From assembly GCA_045533175.1 (NCBI GenBank), contig JAZSHJ010000094.1:1-7589 (forward strand): a stretch of 7,589 bases of DNA, written 5' to 3'. Every line of letters begins with the position of its first letter. The stretch's first letter is position 1. This document shows, piece after piece, positions 5,988 through 7,589 of this stretch. Under the pieces are notes generated by a model. The model made no database searches, was not told where the DNA came from, and saw only the letters and a list, made by a program, of their open reading frames with translations. The DNA is from SIG588 sp045533175. GTDB lineage: Bacteria; Bacillota; Clostridia; Oscillospirales; Acutalibacteraceae. The translations under genes and the position numbers were made by a program.

Positions 5988-6974
5988 TTACGCGTGTTTT
6001 ATCGTAAGCATCCCATGCACCAACGGCAACGCCCGTGCGCGCATAAGCGTAACGATAAGCCGACTTTTACGGTTTTTACACACACCGCCGTTTAAAAAGG
6101 CAAATCGTTCGGCATCAAACTTACGCAATTCACGATACCTCTCTCTGCGCGAAAGGACGGAACGTGTGTAAATTTGAAGCAAAAACTGCACGTAATACGC
6201 TTGGAATTTCCGACACAACGCCACTCGGTTTTCCGCGTTCAACCACGCGGTAAACGGTTGCATCTTCTCCCAATACCGCAAAAGTGCCTCTGCCGCATTG
6301 GCGTTGTACTTTTTGATCAGCGACATATTCATCGTCTGTCGGTACATATACGGCGCGGTATCGCAGCAACTAACCCGACGGCATTGCAACAATGCATCGG
6401 TCACAAACATGCCGTCCTCCAAAATAGAAAACTGCTCTTCCTGCAAGACCTTGCCTTGCATTAACCGTTCTTTGCGATACAGTTTCGCCACCTGTGCCGA
6501 AAAAAGGAAGTTTTGCTCAAAACAGTCATACCACGCGTCAAACTCATTCTGCGTATCAAATGCACCCTGCCGCGGACGATAGATTTGATCCTCTCGCCCG
6601 TCCTCAAAAACATAATGCAACCCGCACACCGCACAGTCCGCATTCGCCTCGGTAATGCTGTTGTGCAAATCGCGAAGCATATTCTGTTCGATCCAATCGT
6701 CGCTGTCGATAAAGGTCACGTATTTTCCTTCGGCGGCAAGCAATCCCGTGTTTCGAGCACGTCCCACACCGCCGTTTTCCTTGTGGATCACACGAACACG
6801 GGCATCCCGTGCGGCATATTCATCGCAAATGGCCCCGCATTGATCGGGCGATCCATCATCCACCAAAATCAGTTCCCAATCGGTGAACGACTGTGCAATC
6901 ACGCTGTCAATGCACTCGCGCAGATATTTTTCCACGTTATATACGGGAACGATCACACTAATTTCGACAGCCAC
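5988..6974 (-). CDS. GT2 family (GT-A fold) glycosyltransferase
   Basis: Inverting glycosyltransferase of the EpsJ-like type that transfers a sugar from a nucleotide donor, probably onto a lipid-linked surface glycan at the cytoplasmic face. It is 328 residues. The motifs run in order: SVIVPVYN (6-13), LVDDGS (37-42), NGGVGRARNTGL (68-79), the metal-binding DSDD (90-93), and ED at 186-187 as the likely catalytic base. YRQTMNMS (211-218) marks the end of the GT-A domain and a helical C-terminal region of about 110 residues follows. The start is GTG at 6974: an in-frame stop lies shortly upstream, no in-frame ATG exists between them, and an upstream ATG at 6994 is out of frame. The Shine-Dalgarno (GGGAAAGG) is about 10 nt away and modest. 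It is the first gene of the operon with the GT4-like gene. Specificity is unknown. Confidence 0.9.
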   Translation of the reverse strand: MAVEISVIVPVYNVEKYLRECIDSVIAQSFTDWELILVDDGSPDQCGAICDEYAARDARVRVIHKENGGVGRARNTGLLAAEGKYVTFIDSDDWIEQNMLRDLHNSITEANADCAVCGLHYVFEDGREDQIYRPRQGAFDTQNEFDAWYDCFEQNFLFSAQVAKLYRKERLMQGKVLQEEQFSILEDGMFVTDALLQCRRVSCCDTAPYMYRQTMNMSLIKKYNANAAEALLRYWEKMQPFTAWLNAENRVALCRKFQAYYVQFLLQIYTRSVLSRRERYRELRKFDAERFAFLNGGVCKNRKSRLIVTLMRARALPLVHGMLTIKHA

Positions 6975-7009
6975 ACCTTCACAGCCTTTCCCATCGCGTT
7001 TCTCCGTTT

Positions 7010-7038
7010 ATTATATCTTACGAAGAAAGTAAAGTCAA
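7010..7038 (-). promoter_or_regulatory. Strong promoter of the glycosyltransferase operon
   Basis: TTGACT (7038-7033), 17-nt spacer, perfect TATAAT (7015-7010) on the - strand, about 35 nt before the GTG start. It begins only 25 nt after the stop codon of the upstream dockerin gene, so the two glycosyltransferases form their own unit although they lie in the same direction. Confidence 0.9.
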
Positions 7039-7062
7039 GTGTACCGCATCGCGGGCTTCGCC

Positions 7063-7589
7063 TTACTTTCCCACCGCCGCTTGTAATATCTCCCGCGCAT
7101 CGGTGGAATCCGCCGCACCGTCGCCGTTCACGTCGGCGGCGGCTTTTTGCTTTTCAGTAAGCGTCACCTTCCCCACCGCCGCTTGCAGCACAAGGCGCGC
7201 ATCGGTGGAATCCACTTTGCCGTCACCATTCACATCCCCTTTCAAAAAACGGGGCACGCGGTGACCTTTTGATTCCATATAGGTGTACCAATCCTCCCCG
7301 ATGGAACGATTGCCGTTTTGCTCGTCAAACCAGTACCGTGCCGTGCGGGTATCGATATGTACCGCACATCCCGCGATCCACCCGATGCCGTGATGCCAAC
7401 CCAACTCCTGCAAGGCACAACAGATGTCGCTTCCGTAAATGCGCCCGTTGCCGCGCCAGCAGTTGATATCCGCCGCTTGTCCCGAGGTGTGGTAACCTTT
7501 GCCACTCCCGCCCACCTTCTTGTCATAGGAGGGTGAACGGTATCCGCTGGTGATGATGATTTTGGAACAACCGAGGAAGTCATATAACC
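7063..7589 (-). CDS. M15-type peptidase domain with C-terminal type I dockerin (5' end outside window)
   Basis: The C-terminal 174 residues of a probably secreted protein; the frame is open to the window edge at 7589. The first part is an M15 (D-Ala-D-Ala carboxypeptidase-like, Peptidase_M15_3-type) zinc domain. IITSGYRSP (fragment residues 11-19), then YHTSGQAAD (32-40, zinc ligands H33 and D40, with the H-x6-D spacing) and AVHIDTRTARYW (75-86, third ligand H77). Such domains cut peptide stems or cross-links of peptidoglycan. A linker follows, then a dockerin of two calcium loops, DVNGDGKVDSTD (118-129) and DVNGDGAADSTD (152-163), 34 residues apart, each followed by a LQAAVGK-type helix end. 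The dockerin should bind a cohesin on a scaffold or the cell surface. VanX-type Glu three residues before H77 is absent (Cys74), so activity is not assured. No clear terminator follows the gene. The N-terminus and signal peptide cannot be judged. Confidence 0.88.
   Translation of the reverse strand, partial: LYDFLGCSKIIITSGYRSPSYDKKVGGSGKGYHTSGQAADINCWRGNGRIYGSDICCALQELGWHHGIGWIAGCAVHIDTRTARYWFDEQNGNRSIGEDWYTYMESKGHRVPRFLKGDVNGDGKVDSTDARLVLQAAVGKVTLTEKQKAAADVNGDGAADSTDAREILQAAVGK
7066..7236 (-). repeat. Tandem dockerin repeats (34-residue, 102-bp period)
   Basis: Repeat 1 covers 7236-7135 and repeat 2 covers 7134-7066. The DNA is also conserved: CGCGCATCGGTGGAATCC occurs at 7094-7111 and again 102 bp on at 7196-7213, and CCCACCGCCGCTTG recurs with the same period. 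Both loops keep D1, N3, D5, D9 and D12 for calcium; repeat 2 has Ala at position 8, where a hydrophobic Val or Ile is usual. Confidence 0.85.

Noticed and set aside
5360..6007. Open frame of 215 codons on the + strand opposite the GT4-like gene
   Set aside because: Shadow of a well-supported glycosyltransferase gene with clear motifs on the other strand.
7025..7070. 8-nt inverted repeat (GAAAGTAA / TTACTTTC) spanning the end of the dockerin gene, as a terminator
   Set aside because: The loop is 30 nt, the arms are AT-rich, the inner CCGC/GCGG stem is only 4 bp and no U-tract follows. It also overlaps the next promoter, so a terminator call is not supported.

Overview
The window looks like chromosomal DNA from an uncultured, endospore-forming, gut-type Clostridia bacterium (Bacillota, plausibly Oscillospirales). 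That placement is an inference. It rests on a PdaA-type spore-cortex deacetylase, a type I dockerin on a secreted peptidase, a Gram-positive-style Y-family polymerase, strong sigma-A-like promoters (TTGACN-N17-TATACT or TATAAT), strong GGAGG-type ribosome sites and long GC-rich hairpin plus U-tract terminators. Coding density is high and intergenic gaps are short. I see no RNA genes, insertion sequences, CRISPR arrays or phage genes.

Layout, left to right. Positions 1-669 (+) hold the 3' end of trpS. A bidirectional terminator (714-754) separates it from a convergent sugar phosphate isomerase/epimerase (769-1540, -). That gene has its own promoter, a palindrome centred on the -35 box, and an apparent 2-nt frameshift in a GT repeat a few codons after the start. 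Upstream of it is a Y-family DNA polymerase, dinB-like (1621-2820, -). A 129-bp divergent promoter region then leads to galE (2950-3963, +). A terminator follows galE, and its 3' arm also carries the Shine-Dalgarno sequence of pdaA (4016-4807, +). A second bidirectional terminator (4806-4845) closes pdaA and, from the other side, a two-gene glycosyltransferase operon (GT2 at 5988-6974, then GT4-like at 4844-5962, both -) driven by a near-consensus promoter at 7010-7038. The right edge holds the C-terminal part of a secreted M15-type peptidase ending in a two-repeat type I dockerin (7063-7589, -).

Functionally this is mostly a patchwork of short, independently transcribed units. GalE can supply UDP-galactose or UDP-glucose to glycosyltransferases such as the pair in the window, which probably decorate a surface polysaccharide. 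PdaA modifies spore-cortex peptidoglycan. The M15-dockerin protein probably acts outside the cell on peptide cross-links and docks to a cohesin. I do not see a coherent undescribed multi-gene system. The points most worth a second look are the GT-tract frameshift at the isomerase start, the Shine-Dalgarno sequence buried in the galE terminator ahead of pdaA, and the M15-dockerin architecture.
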